The notes under the pieces were generated by a model. The model did not search any database, was not told where the DNA came from, and was given only the letters and a program-made list of their open reading frames with translations. DNA of 38,562 nucleotides from Streptomyces silvae (GTDB lineage: Bacteria > Actinomycetota > Actinomycetes > Streptomycetales > Streptomycetaceae), in assembly GCF_016745505.1 (NCBI RefSeq), contig NZ_JAERUC010000202.1, forward strand, positions 1 through 38,562. The letters are read 5' to 3'. The position numbers and the translations under genes are program-made. The stretch's first letter is position 1. The number at the start of each line of letters is the position of its first letter. Below are positions 24,801-32,363 of the stretch, in pieces.

Positions 24801-25460
24801 CAGCTGGAGGGCCCCGGCGAGGTTGAGGTCCTGGCCGTACCCCGGGACGCCGCTCGCGTTGCGCCGGAGGACCTCGGCCAGCGGCTCCGGGGCGTCCTGG
24901 AGGGCCAGCGGCAGCGCCAGCCCCGCGGTCTCGCGCCCGGCGCTCAGCGCGGTGGAGAGCACCCCCAGGACGGCGCCGGTGCGCGGGTCCGTCACCGGTC
25001 CTCCGACGGCGGCACCGCCGGAGCGCAGGGCGTCGCGCCCGTCCGTGCCGAGGGCGAGCTCCAGCGCCTCGGCCACGGGGTGCTCGCGGCCGCCCTCGGA
25101 GTACGTCGCGGGGGTCGTCCCGAGCACCCGTGCCTCGCGCCAGCCGTGGGCGGCGATCCGCACGTAGGTGCCCGTGCCGATCTCCTGGCGTACGGCGACC
25201 GGGAGCGGCTCCACCCCGAGGGTCCCGGGGCCGCCGGTGCGCAGCAGGGCGAGGCCCAGGGCGGGCAGCGCGGTGATGTCGTCGGGGCTCACGGCACAGG
25301 TGCGGCCGTCCGCGGAGTGCAGGGTCAGGGGCCCGGGGCGTGCGACGGCCTGATGGCTCGTGACGACCGTGCCCCGGTCGTCCGCGACGAAGCCGGTCCC
25401 CCGCGGCCGGCCGGCCTGATCGCAGATCTTCACAAGTTTCGACCGGTCCCCGCTGCCCAT
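21897..25460 (-). CDS. 1187-residue protein: degenerate trypsin-like domain plus STAND-like P-loop NTPase and helical repeats
   Basis: Residues 1-190 look like a trypsin-fold domain (GTGFVADDRGTVVTSHQAV, then GAVLGVLSTAL). H36 stands at the expected catalytic His, but the Asp position reads G69 (LGLALLR) and the Ser position in the G-x-S-G-G-P motif reads V152 (AVGGPV). It is therefore probably not a protease. An NTPase domain follows: Walker A GAPGTGRTT (262-270) with Arg268 where Lys is expected, Walker B-like LLVVVDGPEE (346-355), and a VACRPEH sensor-like strand. From about residue 400 to the end the protein is Ala/Leu/Arg-rich and helical, suggesting an alpha-solenoid. This resembles STAND or NACHT-type signalling NTPases with an N-terminal effector domain. 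ATG 25460 begins the domain; the frame is open further upstream, without support. It sits between truB and ribF, after a terminator. No function is known to me. Confidence 0.8.
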   Translation of the reverse strand: MGSGDRSKLVKICDQAGRPRGTGFVADDRGTVVTSHQAVARPGPLTLHSADGRTCAVSPDDITALPALGLALLRTGGPGTLGVEPLPVAVRQEIGTGTYVRIAAHGWREARVLGTTPATYSEGGREHPVAEALELALGTDGRDALRSGGAAVGGPVTDPRTGAVLGVLSTALSAGRETAGLALPLALQDAPEPLAEVLRRNASGVPGYGQDLNLAGALQLTATSLGHADGRPCATEAVERPGISAEFTAFETGTGPVLGLVGAPGTGRTTELVALAARRARGPVPALTLWLRGADLLADDTSVTEAMTRALCRSGRIITAAGGRGDMETATPERVAGLAAASGNPLLVVVDGPEEMPPLLAHRLAGWTRATAEWLRAHEVRMVVACRPEHWETAGALYPPGTLHRPERPAGGLPPAVRLGDLTAEQAERAAERYDIPPGAIAPGHDRHPLTLSLLAEVRAALPPDVPGRPGTEEVFAAHLDLTCLRIAVRIGAQAEPRLRGAAVRRLAAKVAGQVHEAARRCLGPGQGELDRAAFEELFPWRTGWASAVLTEGLLVPAGAGYRFGHEELGDWVQGAHLDLDAALHSLVHRWHADGAPDEPAPAPQDPVEPRNLPVPRHRIGPVLQAMLLLERRQGHAALAHRMADLIEAMDRLSAGPGTEERFTDAAWWAAHLLRESLLRVADARPCLGVLRVLAGRITRRSRSGGGPAALGPYAEFGPWFWRRIRLPEDDRIDLLRRLLPADGAPRADGAERYLDAVSRRLAAHPRTVQALLCRWFTDESPLPAAEGLPIRLTVAAAAQALLYARRDLAVDDLTEALVDTVHPRAAELLTTLAEDEPAALCRAVDRWARDDERPARRAAAAVHASLTAARRTLPAADRAVLRGAALTLLARPDDTALHAQALTVLVRDPGTGGRYLPQALRVFAAGDPRLPLALLTEVFPEHPEPVLAALRARLALPGEAAGTVLRELASLDTPALALHAPGLVRHYVESRSRPGEDAGAEAAAYVDLRLEHSPAARALLLPLMTGLLRGRPVPPPVRAALARVLAGPGSAASRPLRGELLEVLLEFEQETGRDPEVLEALLRAAAADSGRRPEARTRALVHRTGTLLARTPEGAARFDRGLAELARDVPGFAALVSRWLADAPQEWAAVVGPGARRTMEEPDGSRPAIPMPMQAAGRGHGSLRPA

Positions 25461-25605
25461 GGTCCGACGGTAGGTCCCCGATGATCGGCACCGGAAACGC
25501 GCGGGGCGAAAGCGCCCCCCTCGCACCCCCCTGTCACTCCGAGCGCCCGTCCATTGGGGTGAATCGGCGGGTTCGCGTGGACAGAGATGGTCGCGGGAGG
25601 GGGAT

Positions 25606-25644
25606 CGTGGAGCGGGCATGCGACAGGGGGCTGCCCGCTCCACG
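25606..25644 (-). terminator. terminator after truB
   Basis: A perfect 13-bp inverted repeat has arms at 25606-25618 and 25632-25644 and a 13-base loop. It begins 34 bases past the truB stop on the minus strand, so the large NTPase gene that follows probably has its own promoter in 25461-25605. I found no convincing promoter match there. Confidence 0.75.
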
Positions 25645-25678
25645 ACGGGCCGGACCCTCGGGCCCGGCGACATCCTCG

Positions 25679-26584
25679 TCAGGCGAAGACGGCGAGGCTC
25701 TTGGCCTTGCCCTTCTGCTCCTCGACGAGCACGAGGAAGGTGCCGTCGGGCCCGAAGACTCCGACCGGCCCCGGCGGATAGGCCGGCATGTCGAGCCGTA
25801 CGCCGTTGAGCAGCAGCTTGGCGCGCTTCTCGTCGACATCCCAGCGCGGGAAGGCCGAGGCGGCGGCCTCGGCCACCGGCATCACGGTCAGCTCCTGCTG
25901 GTGCTGGTCGAGCGTGCGCGCCGCGTCCAGGCCGTACGGTCCGACGCGGGTGCGCCGCAGCGCGGTCAGATGCCCGCCGACGCCGAGCCCGGCACCGAGG
26001 TCCCGGGCCAGGGCGCGGATGTACGTACCCGAGGAGCAGACGACGGAGACGACCAGGTCGACGACCGGGGTGCCGTCCTCCGCGACCGCCTCGCGGACGT
26101 CGTAGACCTGGAAGGACGAGATGGTCACCGGGCGGGCCGGGATCTCGAACTCCTCGCCGCCGCGCACCCGGGCGTAGGAGCGCTTGCCGTCGATCTTGAT
26201 GGCGCTGACCTTGGACGGCACCTGCATGATCGCGCCGGTCAGCGCGGCGACCCCGGCGTCGATGCCCTCACGGGTCACCCCGGAGGCGTCGGTGGACGAG
26301 GTGATCTCGCCCTCGGCGTCGTCGGTGACGGTGTCCTGGCCGAGCCGGATCGTCCCCAGGTACTCCTTCTCGGTCAGTGCGAGATGACCGAGCAGCTTGG
26401 TCGCCCTCTCGACGCCGAGCACGAGGACACCGGTCGCCATCGGGTCCAGCGTGCCGGCGTGGCCGACCCGCCGGGTGCGGGCGATGCCGCGCATCTTGGC
26501 GACGACGTCGTGCGAAGTGAAGCCGGACGGCTTGTCGACGATGACCAGGCCGTCCGGCGTCCTGTCCTGCTTGTTCTGCGTCAT
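25679..26584 (-). CDS. truB: tRNA pseudouridine(55) synthase TruB
   Basis: A 301-residue enzyme that converts U55 of tRNA to pseudouridine. The N-terminal signature LVIVDKPSGFTSHDVV and the catalytic motif GHAGTLDPMATG, with D47, are intact. Later family motifs (IKIDGKRSYARVRGGEE and SSGTYIRALARDLG) are also present. The ATG at 26584 overlaps the rbfA stop by four bases, so it is coupled to rbfA. A strong hairpin follows. Confidence 0.97.
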   Translation of the reverse strand: MTQNKQDRTPDGLVIVDKPSGFTSHDVVAKMRGIARTRRVGHAGTLDPMATGVLVLGVERATKLLGHLALTEKEYLGTIRLGQDTVTDDAEGEITSSTDASGVTREGIDAGVAALTGAIMQVPSKVSAIKIDGKRSYARVRGGEEFEIPARPVTISSFQVYDVREAVAEDGTPVVDLVVSVVCSSGTYIRALARDLGAGLGVGGHLTALRRTRVGPYGLDAARTLDQHQQELTVMPVAEAAASAFPRWDVDEKRAKLLLNGVRLDMPAYPPGPVGVFGPDGTFLVLVEEQKGKAKSLAVFA

Positions 26585-27042
26585 GCGGAAGGCGAGTCCT
26601 CGTCGTTCTCGGCGGACTCGTCCTCGGGCTTGCGGTACGGGTCGGCGTCACCGGCGTACTTGGCGCCGGAGGACGCCTCGCGGACCTTGGCGTCCGAGGC
26701 GCGTGCCCGGTCGAGCAGGTCCTCGATCGCCTTGGCGTTGTCCGGCAGGGCGTCGGCCACGAAGGCCAGCGTCGGGGTGAACTTCGTCCCCGCCGCGGCG
26801 CCGACCGCCGACCGCAGGATGCCCTTGGCGCTCTCCAGGCCCGCGGCCGCGCTGGCCCGCTCCTCGTCGTCGCCGTAGACCGTGTAGAAGACCGTGGCCT
26901 CCCGCAGGTCGCCGGTGACACGGGTGTCCGTGATGGTCACGTGCGTGCCCAGACGCGGGTCCTTGATACCGCGCTGCAGTTTTTCGGCGACCACCACCTG
27001 GATGAGGTCCGCCAGCTTCTTCGCCCGCGCGTTGTCGGCCAC
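26581..27042 (-). CDS. rbfA: ribosome-binding factor A
   Basis: A 153-residue protein needed for late maturation of the 30S subunit. The KH-like domain is recognisable (ADLIQVVVAEKLQRGIKDPR, then VTITDTRVTGDLREATVFYT and PTLAFVADALPDNA). The C-terminal 35 residues are an acidic Glu/Asp/Ser tail that is longer than in E. coli and probably disordered. It lies 25 bases after ylxP and overlaps truB. Confidence 0.96.
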   Translation of the reverse strand: MADNARAKKLADLIQVVVAEKLQRGIKDPRLGTHVTITDTRVTGDLREATVFYTVYGDDEERASAAAGLESAKGILRSAVGAAAGTKFTPTLAFVADALPDNAKAIEDLLDRARASDAKVREASSGAKYAGDADPYRKPEDESAENDEDSPSA

Positions 27043-27067
27043 TGGTCCGTCTCCTTCTTGAACGTGC

Positions 27068-27364
27068 TCAATCGTCTTCGTCGTTGTGCAGCCGCCGTCG
27101 TACGGACAGCAGCTCCACCTCCGGCCGGCCCGCGATCATGCGCTCGCACCGGTCGAGTACGTCTGTGAGGTGTCCGGTGTCCCCGGAGACCACGGCAAGA
27201 CCGATCTCGGCCCTGCGGTAGAGGTCCTGGTCCCCCGTCTCCGCGACGCTCACCGCGAACTTGCGGTGGATCTCGGCGACGATCGGGCGGACGATGGAGC
27301 GTTTCTCCTTCAACGACCGTACGTCGCCGAGGAGCAGATCGAAGGACAGCGTCCCCACATACAT
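27068..27364 (-). CDS. ylxP: DUF503 family protein YlxP
   Basis: A 98-residue protein of the YlxP/DUF503 family, found in many Gram-positives between infB and rbfA. Family wording includes SLKEKRSIVRPIV and LYRRAEIGLAVVSGD. Its exact role is not settled; the conserved location suggests ribosome assembly or RNA handling. ATG 27364 is the family start although its ribosome binding site is weak; the frame extends 32 codons upstream without support. Two hairpins separate it from infB. Confidence 0.9.
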   Translation of the reverse strand: MYVGTLSFDLLLGDVRSLKEKRSIVRPIVAEIHRKFAVSVAETGDQDLYRRAEIGLAVVSGDTGHLTDVLDRCERMIAGRPEVELLSVRRRLHNDEDD

Positions 27365-27481
27365 GGATGTCCGGATGTCCCGCCGGTTCGGGTTCGGGGG
27401 CCCGGAGGTCGCCCTCCGGACTGGCACAGGCCACGTCCCGCCGTCACTCGGCGGAGACACCCGAACCGTACACGGAACGGC

Positions 27482-27522
27482 CGGGGCCGATCGACGGAAA
27501 TACGACCCGTCGACCGGCCCCG
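27482..27522 (-). terminator. hairpin between infB and ylxP (first)
   Basis: Two 16-base arms (27482-27497 and 27507-27522) pair at 15 of 16 positions around a 9-base loop. Together with the next hairpin it forms a tandem stop signal between infB and ylxP. Confidence 0.7.
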
Positions 27523-27536
27523 ACCGTGGGAGAGAA

Positions 27537-27556
27537 CCCGGGGGTCTCCCCCCGGG
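27537..27556 (-). terminator. hairpin immediately after infB (second)
   Basis: CCCGGGGG-TCTC-CCCCCGGG is a perfect 8-bp stem starting 13 bases past the infB stop. With the hairpin at 27482-27522 it should reduce read-through into ylxP, rbfA and truB. Confidence 0.75.
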
Positions 27557-27568
27557 ATCCCCCGTTGA

Positions 27569-30500
27569 TCAGCCTCGCGGCTTCTCGCGCATCTCGTACG
27601 TCGCGATGACGTCGTCGATCTTGATGTCGTTGAAGTTTCCGAGGTTGATACCGCCCTCGAAGCCTTCGCGGATCTCGGTGACGTCGTCCTTGAAGCGACG
27701 CAGACCGGAGATGTTGAGGTTCTCCGCGATGACCTTGCCATCGCGCAGCAGGCGCGCCTTGGTGTTGCGCTTGACCTCGCCGGAGCGGACCAGCACACCG
27801 GCGATGTTGCCCAGCTTGGACGAGCGGAAGATCTCGCGGATCTCCGCCGTGCCGAGCTCGACCTCTTCGTACTCCGGCTTGAGCAGGCCCTTGAGGGCCG
27901 CTTCGATCTCTTCGATCGCCTGGTAGATGACCGAGTAGTACCGGACGTCCACGCCCTCGCGCTCGGCCATCTGCTCGGCACGCCCTGCGGCGCGCACGTT
28001 GAAGCCGATCACGATGGCGTCGGAGCCGGTCGCCAGGTTGATGTCCGACTCGGTGACCGCACCCACACCGCGGTGCAGGATCCGGATGTCGACCTCTTCA
28101 CCGACGTCAAGCTGGAGCAGCGAGGACTCGAGAGCCTCCACCGAACCGGACGCGTCGCCCTTGATGATGAGGTTGAGCTCCTGGACCAGACCGGCCTTGA
28201 GCGCCTCGTCGAGGTTCTCCAGGGAGAACCGGACGCCCTTGCGGGCGAAGTTGGCGTTGCGCTCACGGGCGGCACGCTTCTCGGCGATCTGACGGGCCGT
28301 ACGGTCCTCGTCGACCACCAGGAGGTTGTCGCCGGCGCCCGGGACGTTGGTGAGACCGAGCACCAGGACGGGGGTCGAGGGACCCGCTTCCTGGACGTTC
28401 TGACCGCTGTCGTCGAGCATCGCCCGGACACGGCCGTACGCGTCGCCCACGACCACCGTGTCACCGATGCGCAGCGTTCCGCGCTGGACCAGGACGGTCG
28501 AGACGGCACCGCGGCCACGGTCGAGGTGGGACTCGATCGCAATACCCTGCGCGTCCTGCTCCGGGTTGGCCCGCAGGTCGAGCGAGGCGTCGGCGGTGAG
28601 GACGACGGCCTCCAGCAGTGCCTCGATGTTGAGGCCCTGCTTGGCGGAGATGTCGACGAACATCGTGTCGCCGCCGTACTCCTCGGCCACCAGACCGAAC
28701 TCGGTGAGCTGACCGCGCACCTTGGTCGGGTCGGCACCCTCGACGTCGATCTTGTTGACCGCGACCACGATCGGCACCTCGGCCGCCTTGGCGTGGTTCA
28801 GCGCCTCGATCGTCTGGGGCATCACACCGTCGTTGGCCGCCACCACGAGGATCGCGATGTCGGTGGACTTCGCACCACGGGCACGCATGGCGGTGAACGC
28901 CTCGTGACCCGGGGTGTCGATGAAGGTGATCTTCCGGTCCTCGCCGTTGACCTCGGAGGAGACCTGGTAGGCACCGATGTGCTGCGTGATACCGCCGGCC
29001 TCGCCCGCGACGACGTTCGTCTTGCGGATCGCGTCCAGCAGCCGGGTCTTACCGTGGTCGACGTGGCCCATGACGGTCACGACCGGCGGACGGGAGACCA
29101 GGGCCTCTTCGCCGCCCTCGTCCTCGCCGAACTCGATGTCGAAGGACTCGAGCAGCTCGCGGTCCTCCTCCTCCGGGCTGACGATCTCGAGGACGTAGTT
29201 CATCTCGTCCGCGAGGAGCTTCAGCGTCTCGTCGGAGACGGACTGCGTGGCGGTGACCATCTCGCCGAGGTTCATCATCACGGCGACGAGCGACGCCGGG
29301 TTGGCGTTGATCTTCTCCGCGAAGTCGGTCAGGGACGCGCCGCGCGACAGCCGGACAGCCTGCCCGTTGCCGCGAGGCAGCATGACGCCGCCCACCGACG
29401 GGGCCTGCATGGCCTCGTACTCCTGGCGCCTCTGACGCTTCGACTTGCGGCCACGACGCGCGGGACCACCGGGACGGCCGAACGCACCCTGCGTGCCACC
29501 ACGGGCACCCGGGCCGCCGGGACGGCCACCGAAGCCGGGACGGCCGCCGAAGCCACCGCCACCACCGGGACGGCCTGCGCCGCCACCGCCACCGGGACCA
29601 CCGGGACGGCCGGCGAAACCGCCGCCGCCACCACCGGGACCGGCCGGACGGCCTGCGAAGCCGCCGCCACCGGGACGACCGCCGCCGCCACCGGGACGGC
29701 CACCGCCGCCACCGGGACCACGGCCACCGCCGGGGCCACCACCGGGACGCGGGCCGGCAGCGGGACGCTGCGGCATCATGCCCGGGTTCGGACGGTTACC
29801 GCCGGCGCCGGGGGCGCCGCCGGGACGAGGAGCCTGCGGGCGCGGCATGCCGCCCGGGCTCGGACGTGCGCCGCCCTGGCCCTGCGGGCGCGGGGCGCCG
29901 CCGGGGCCGCCCTGCGGACGCGGGGCGCCGGGGCGCTCCTGACCGCCACCGGGACGCGGGGCGCCGCCGGGACGGGGCGACTGCGGACGGGCCATGCCCG
30001 TCGAGCCGCCGGAGGTGAACGGGTTGTTGCCCGGACGGGGACCCGCCGGACGTGCGCCGGGGCGCGGGGCGCCCTGGCCCGCGGGACGTGCGGGGCGGTC
30101 GCCGCCACGCTCGCCGCCACGGCCGCCGTCGCGCTGGCCACCGTCACGCTGACCGCCGGCCGGAGCCGGACGGGCCGGGTTGGCGGCGGGACGCGGGCCG
30201 GGGGTGGCACCCGCGGGACGCGGGGCCTGCTGCGGTGCGGCCGGCTGCTGGGCCGGAGCCGGAGCCGAGAACTCCGCGGCGGGCACAGGAGTGACCGGGG
30301 CGGGCTTCGGCGCGGGCTTGGGACCCGGACGGGGCCCACCGGACGGCGCGGAAGGCGCCGCGGGGGTGCTGCTCGCCGGAGTCTCCGCGGCGGCCGGCTT
30401 GGGGGCCGGGGCGCCGGGCTTCGGGGCAGCAGGACGTGCCGCGGCGGCCGGTGAGGGCGCTGCGGGCTTTGCGGGGGCGGCCTTACGAGGCGCGCCAGGC

Positions 30501-30688
30501 TTTGCTGCGGACTTGCCGGCGTTGCCGCCGGGACCCTGCAGTGCGTCAGTCAATTTGCGTACAACCGGCGCCTCGATCGTCGAGGACGCCGAACGGACGA
30601 ATTCACCGAGTTCTTGGAGCTTGGCCATGACGACCTTGCTCTCCACGCCGAACTCCTTGGCGAGTTCGTATACCCGGACCTTAGCCAC
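27569..30688 (-). CDS. infB: translation initiation factor IF-2
   Basis: A 1039-residue GTPase that brings initiator tRNA to the ribosome. The N-terminal IF2 subdomain (MAKVRVYELAKEFGVESKVV) is followed by a low-complexity region of about 370 residues, first Pro/Ala-rich and then Arg/Gly/Pro-rich with many RPGGGG repeats. The conserved core then begins: a short IF2 domain, the G domain with GHVDHGKT near residue 540, DTPGHEAF and NKID, and C-terminal domains ending in RRFKDDVTEIREGFEGG. It is longer than E. coli IF-2 because of the Gly/Pro-rich region, which is typical of actinobacteria. The start is GTG 30688 with AAAGGAG four bases upstream. It follows ylxR by 148 bases. Confidence 0.97.
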   Translation of the reverse strand: MAKVRVYELAKEFGVESKVVMAKLQELGEFVRSASSTIEAPVVRKLTDALQGPGGNAGKSAAKPGAPRKAAPAKPAAPSPAAAARPAAPKPGAPAPKPAAAETPASSTPAAPSAPSGGPRPGPKPAPKPAPVTPVPAAEFSAPAPAQQPAAPQQAPRPAGATPGPRPAANPARPAPAGGQRDGGQRDGGRGGERGGDRPARPAGQGAPRPGARPAGPRPGNNPFTSGGSTGMARPQSPRPGGAPRPGGGQERPGAPRPQGGPGGAPRPQGQGGARPSPGGMPRPQAPRPGGAPGAGGNRPNPGMMPQRPAAGPRPGGGPGGGRGPGGGGGRPGGGGGRPGGGGFAGRPAGPGGGGGGFAGRPGGPGGGGGAGRPGGGGGFGGRPGFGGRPGGPGARGGTQGAFGRPGGPARRGRKSKRQRRQEYEAMQAPSVGGVMLPRGNGQAVRLSRGASLTDFAEKINANPASLVAVMMNLGEMVTATQSVSDETLKLLADEMNYVLEIVSPEEEDRELLESFDIEFGEDEGGEEALVSRPPVVTVMGHVDHGKTRLLDAIRKTNVVAGEAGGITQHIGAYQVSSEVNGEDRKITFIDTPGHEAFTAMRARGAKSTDIAILVVAANDGVMPQTIEALNHAKAAEVPIVVAVNKIDVEGADPTKVRGQLTEFGLVAEEYGGDTMFVDISAKQGLNIEALLEAVVLTADASLDLRANPEQDAQGIAIESHLDRGRGAVSTVLVQRGTLRIGDTVVVGDAYGRVRAMLDDSGQNVQEAGPSTPVLVLGLTNVPGAGDNLLVVDEDRTARQIAEKRAARERNANFARKGVRFSLENLDEALKAGLVQELNLIIKGDASGSVEALESSLLQLDVGEEVDIRILHRGVGAVTESDINLATGSDAIVIGFNVRAAGRAEQMAEREGVDVRYYSVIYQAIEEIEAALKGLLKPEYEEVELGTAEIREIFRSSKLGNIAGVLVRSGEVKRNTKARLLRDGKVIAENLNISGLRRFKDDVTEIREGFEGGINLGNFNDIKIDDVIATYEMREKPRG

Positions 30689-30737
30689 TTCGCTCCTTTT
30701 AGGTCCGGGTTACCGCCGGACCGTCGCTACTTCATGG

Positions 30738-30770
30738 GCGTACTCATCGCGTACTCATCGAGTGCTCATC
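30738..30770. repeat. three tandem 11-bp repeats upstream of infB
   Basis: GCGTACTCATC occurs at 30738-30748 and 30749-30759, and a third unit, GAGTGCTCATC (two substitutions), at 30760-30770. The set lies about 50-80 bases upstream of the infB start, in the 148-base ylxR-infB gap. A short GC-rich hairpin, GCACGG-GGAC-CCGTGC (30810-30825), lies between it and the ylxR stop. Such a repeat could be a protein-binding site or leader RNA element controlling infB. Confidence 0.6.
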
Positions 30771-30836
30771 GCAATCTCGACCTACTTCCAACTCGCGAGG
30801 TACCTGACCGCACGGGGACCCGTGCCGTTCACTTTC

Positions 30837-31115
30837 TTACGGTGTCACCCGCTCGACGAACCGCTGCAGTGCGGCGGAGTCGAACGGCCCCTTGGCCTTG
30901 AAGGCCCGGGGGAATGCCCGGCGGCGGACCGCCAGGTCGAGACAGACAGAGGCGGGGTGTACGTACGCACCCCGGCCGGGCAGCGTACCGCGTGGATCAG
31001 GGACCACTTCTCCCTCGTCCACCACGATGCGCAGCAGCTCGCTCTTGGCCGCTCGCTCCCGGCATCCCACACAGGTTCGCTCGGGGCAAGCGCGGGCGTG
31101 CGTCCGGCCAGACAC
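30837..31115 (-). CDS. ylxR: YlxR family RNA-binding protein
   Basis: A 92-residue basic protein of the YlxR (DUF448) family, whose gene lies between nusA and infB in many bacteria. The family motif RTCVGCRERAAKSELLRI and the later GRGAYVHP are clear. Homologues bind RNA or DNA and some act as nucleoid-associated regulators. The start is GTG 31115, with GGGGAGGT ten bases upstream. It sits after a strong terminator hairpin that follows nusA, so it probably has its own promoter in the 205-base gap. Confidence 0.93.
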   Translation of the reverse strand: MSGRTHARACPERTCVGCRERAAKSELLRIVVDEGEVVPDPRGTLPGRGAYVHPASVCLDLAVRRRAFPRAFKAKGPFDSAALQRFVERVTP

Positions 31116-31277
31116 GTTTAAGTCTACCTCCCCGCACCGACCTCACCCCTTGGGGGCAAAAATCGAACGGATGTTGTCGTGATCTCAGCGGCATGGCGCC
31201 TGGATCTATTCCTTCTCGGCCGCTCCGGCACCGGCCCGTGAGCCGTCCCGAGCCGTCCGTGGGTCAGCCCTGACCGG

Positions 31278-31308
31278 GTCCGCGGCCCGCACGGGGCGGG
31301 CCGCGGAC
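31278..31308 (-). terminator. terminator after nusA
   Basis: A perfect 13-bp stem (31278-31290 and 31296-31308) with a 5-base loop begins 13 bases past the nusA stop. A second small hairpin, GGTCAG-CC-CTGACC, lies just beyond. Their place downstream of the gene for a termination factor is notable. Confidence 0.75.
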
Positions 31309-31320
31309 GCGGACCGGGGG

Positions 31321-32361
31321 TCAGCCGCGCTCGGACCGCTCCCGGGCGCGCTCGGCGCGCTCACGGTCGGCGACGTCGCGCTCCTCGTCGGTCTCCGTGT
31401 CCGGGCGGATGTCGATGCGCCAGCCGGTGAGACGGGCGGCCAGGCGGGCGTTCTGCCCCTCCTTGCCGATCGCCAGCGACAGCTGGTAGTCGGGCACGGT
31501 CACCCGGGCGGAGCGCATCCCGAGGTCCACGACCTCGACCTTGCTCACCCGCGCGGGTGACAGCGCGTTGGCGACCATCTCGGCGGGGTCGTCCGACCAG
31601 TCCACGATGTCGATCTTCTCGCCGTGCAGCTCGGCCATGACATTGCGCACACGGCTGCCCATCGGGCCGATGCAGGCGCCCTTCGGGTTGAGACCGGCCC
31701 GGGTGGAGCGAACGGCGATCTTGGTGCGGTGACCCGCCTCGCGGGCGATGGCCTCGATGACGACCGACCCGTCCGCGATCTCCGGGACCTCCAGCGCGAA
31801 GAGCTTCTTCACGAGGTTCGGGTGGGTGCGCGAGAGCGTCACGGAGGGACCGCGCACGCCCTTGGCCACGCGCACGACGTACGTGCGCAGCCGCAGGCCG
31901 TGGGTGTACTCCTCGCCCGGCACCTGCTCCTGCACCGGCAGGATCGCTTCCAGCTTGCCGATGTCGACCAGGACGTTCTTCGGGTCCTTGCCCTGCTGGA
32001 CCAGGCCCGTGACGACGTCGCCCTCGTGGCCCGCGTACTCGCCGAACGTCCTGTCGTCCTCGGCGTCGCGCAGCCGCTGCAGGATGACCTGCTTGGCGGT
32101 GGTCGCGGCGATACGGCCGAAGCCGGACGGCGTGTCGTCGAACTCCTTGGGCTCCTGGCCCTCCTCGAGCTCGGCCGGGTCGTCCTTCGCCCACACCGTG
32201 ACGTGGCCGCCGGCGTCCAGCTCGACGCGTGCGCGTCGGTGGCTGCCCTCGGTGCGGTGGTACGCGATGAGGAGGGCCGACTCGATCGCCCCGACGAGCA
32301 CGTCGAAGGGGATCTCCTTGTCCTGCGCCAAGCCCTTCAGAAGCTTCACATCGATGTCCAC
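31321..32361 (-). CDS. nusA: transcription termination/antitermination factor NusA
   Basis: A 346-residue protein that binds RNA polymerase and controls pausing, termination and antitermination. The order is the N-terminal polymerase-binding domain (MDIDVKLLKGLAQDKEIPFD), an S1 domain (around GDVVTGLVQQG), then two KH domains with GxxG loops GPMG and GKEG (in ACIGPMGSRV and AIGKEGQNARLAARLTGW). It lacks the C-terminal repeats of E. coli NusA, as is normal for actinobacteria, and ends in a charged Arg/Glu tail. The start is GTG 32361, two bases after the rimP stop, so the pair forms an operon. Confidence 0.97.
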   Translation of the reverse strand: MDIDVKLLKGLAQDKEIPFDVLVGAIESALLIAYHRTEGSHRRARVELDAGGHVTVWAKDDPAELEEGQEPKEFDDTPSGFGRIAATTAKQVILQRLRDAEDDRTFGEYAGHEGDVVTGLVQQGKDPKNVLVDIGKLEAILPVQEQVPGEEYTHGLRLRTYVVRVAKGVRGPSVTLSRTHPNLVKKLFALEVPEIADGSVVIEAIAREAGHRTKIAVRSTRAGLNPKGACIGPMGSRVRNVMAELHGEKIDIVDWSDDPAEMVANALSPARVSKVEVVDLGMRSARVTVPDYQLSLAIGKEGQNARLAARLTGWRIDIRPDTETDEERDVADRERAERARERSERG

Positions 32362-32363
32362 GG

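Noticed and set aside
21792..25484. A 1230-codon open frame on the plus strand
   Set aside because: It is the exact antisense of the large NTPase gene. Its translation is Gly/Arg/Pro/Gln-rich with no domain, as expected for a shadow frame in high-GC DNA.
28073..30454. A 793-codon plus-strand frame with Thr/Ala/Gly repeats
   Set aside because: It is the antisense of infB. The repeats mirror the Gly/Pro-rich region of IF-2.
29470..30540. Repetitive GC-rich DNA that could suggest a PE_PGRS-like gene or repeat array
   Set aside because: It is the in-frame low-complexity N-terminal region of IF-2. The repeat units are irregular with no constant spacers, so it is neither a CRISPR array nor a separate gene.
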